Made by a program: the position numbers and the translations under genes. The notes beneath the pieces are model-generated. The model saw only the letters and a list, made by a program, of their open reading frames with translations, made no database searches and was not told the origin of the DNA. A stretch of DNA of 64,000 nt from Taklimakanibacter albus (GTDB lineage Bacteria > Pseudomonadota > Alphaproteobacteria > Rhizobiales > Aestuariivirgaceae): contig NZ_JAENHL010000008.1 of the NCBI RefSeq assembly GCF_016595235.1, positions 726,390-790,389 on the forward strand, in the 5' to 3' direction. Of this stretch, positions 63,804 through 64,000 are shown piece after piece. The first letter of the stretch is position 1. Every line of letters begins with the position of its first letter.

Positions 63804-64000
63804 CAACCGCCCCCTTCCAGGAGGTCGGGCGCGTCATCGATGCCGGTCAAGACGATCGGGTCGTCGATCTCGACCACGTCGCTGTCGGAACGGAAATTAC
63901 CGAAATTCGTGTTGCCGCCGAGGAAGATGCCGAAAGCGAAAGAGGCGGCGAGCGCCGCGGCCGTGCCCCAGGACCAGATCGACGGCCGGGGCTTGGCCCG
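63803..64000 (-). CDS. membrane protein, C-terminal part (gene continues beyond the window)
   Basis: 66 codons are visible, with one transmembrane segment (WGTAAALAASFAFGIFLGG) and an acidic C terminus (SDVVEIDDPIVLTGIDDAPD). Coupled to the CpxP-like gene by TGATG. By analogy with ECF-sigma operons it may be a small anti-sigma-like protein; the start lies outside the window. Confidence 0.65.
   Translation of the reverse strand, partial: RAKPRPSIWSWGTAAALAASFAFGIFLGGNTNFGNFRSDSDVVEIDDPIVLTGIDDAPDLLEGGG

Overview
The window is GC-rich and coding-dense. Its gene content (PuuD-type urate oxidation, double-ATPase BMP transporters, a PleC-like multi-PAS kinase, dispersed palindromes of rhizobial type) points to an alphaproteobacterium, probably of the Hyphomicrobiales/Rhizobiales. 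The genus cannot be fixed from sequence alone. No rRNA, tRNA, CRISPR array or replication origin was seen.

Layout. 1-6.3 kb: an amine/amide catabolism block (isochorismatase-type hydrolase, glutamine-synthetase-like ligase, N-formylglutamate amidohydrolase-like enzyme, and a kinase-M23-aminotransferase fusion) with a divergent Lrp/AsnC regulator. 6.5-16 kb and 26.5-42.7 kb: a purine salvage and degradation supercluster. It holds two complete BMP-type ABC importers, two adenine deaminases, guanine deaminase, xanthine dehydrogenase XdhABC, membrane urate oxidase PuuD, UraH, UraD, PuuE allantoinase, AllA ureidoglycolate lyase and two LysR regulators. Together these carry adenine and guanine through (hypo)xanthine and urate to allantoate, and ureidoglycolate to glyoxylate; the allantoate-hydrolysing step is not in the window. 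Between the two purine parts (16.2-26.1 kb) lie an autotransporter with alternating repeats, an FbpABC-like importer, an inositol-monophosphatase-like enzyme and an orphan Wza-like exporter.

42.8-49.5 kb: an AT-richer kinase gene, a D-amino-acid-dehydrogenase-like flavoenzyme, a DUF559 endonuclease gene bounded by about 50 bp inverted repeats, a GreA-like factor and PepN. 49.5-57.0 kb: after a flavodoxin-fold reductase comes an array of about fifteen small, tightly packed, mostly unrelated genes on the plus strand. They include DUF4279-like and MafI-like immunity proteins, many small membrane proteins, and short promoterless coding relics. I read it as a polyimmunity locus. 57.0-61.0 kb is chromosomal-type again (PAS histidine kinase, nucleotidyltransferase, DUF1062). 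61.4-62.8 kb is an AT-richer kwaA-kwaB (Kiwa) anti-phage operon. The end holds a CpxP-like periplasmic protein and a partial membrane protein.

Dispersed repeats are unusually visible. Four families were recognised: R1 (purine-rich hairpins), R2 (terminal inverted repeat element), R3 (BIME-like, one copy beside a RAYT transposase gene) and R4 (rhizobial long palindrome). One R1 element is translated in frame inside xdhC, and another pair bounds the DUF559 gene. These, with the immunity array and the Kiwa operon, are the most interesting parts of the window.
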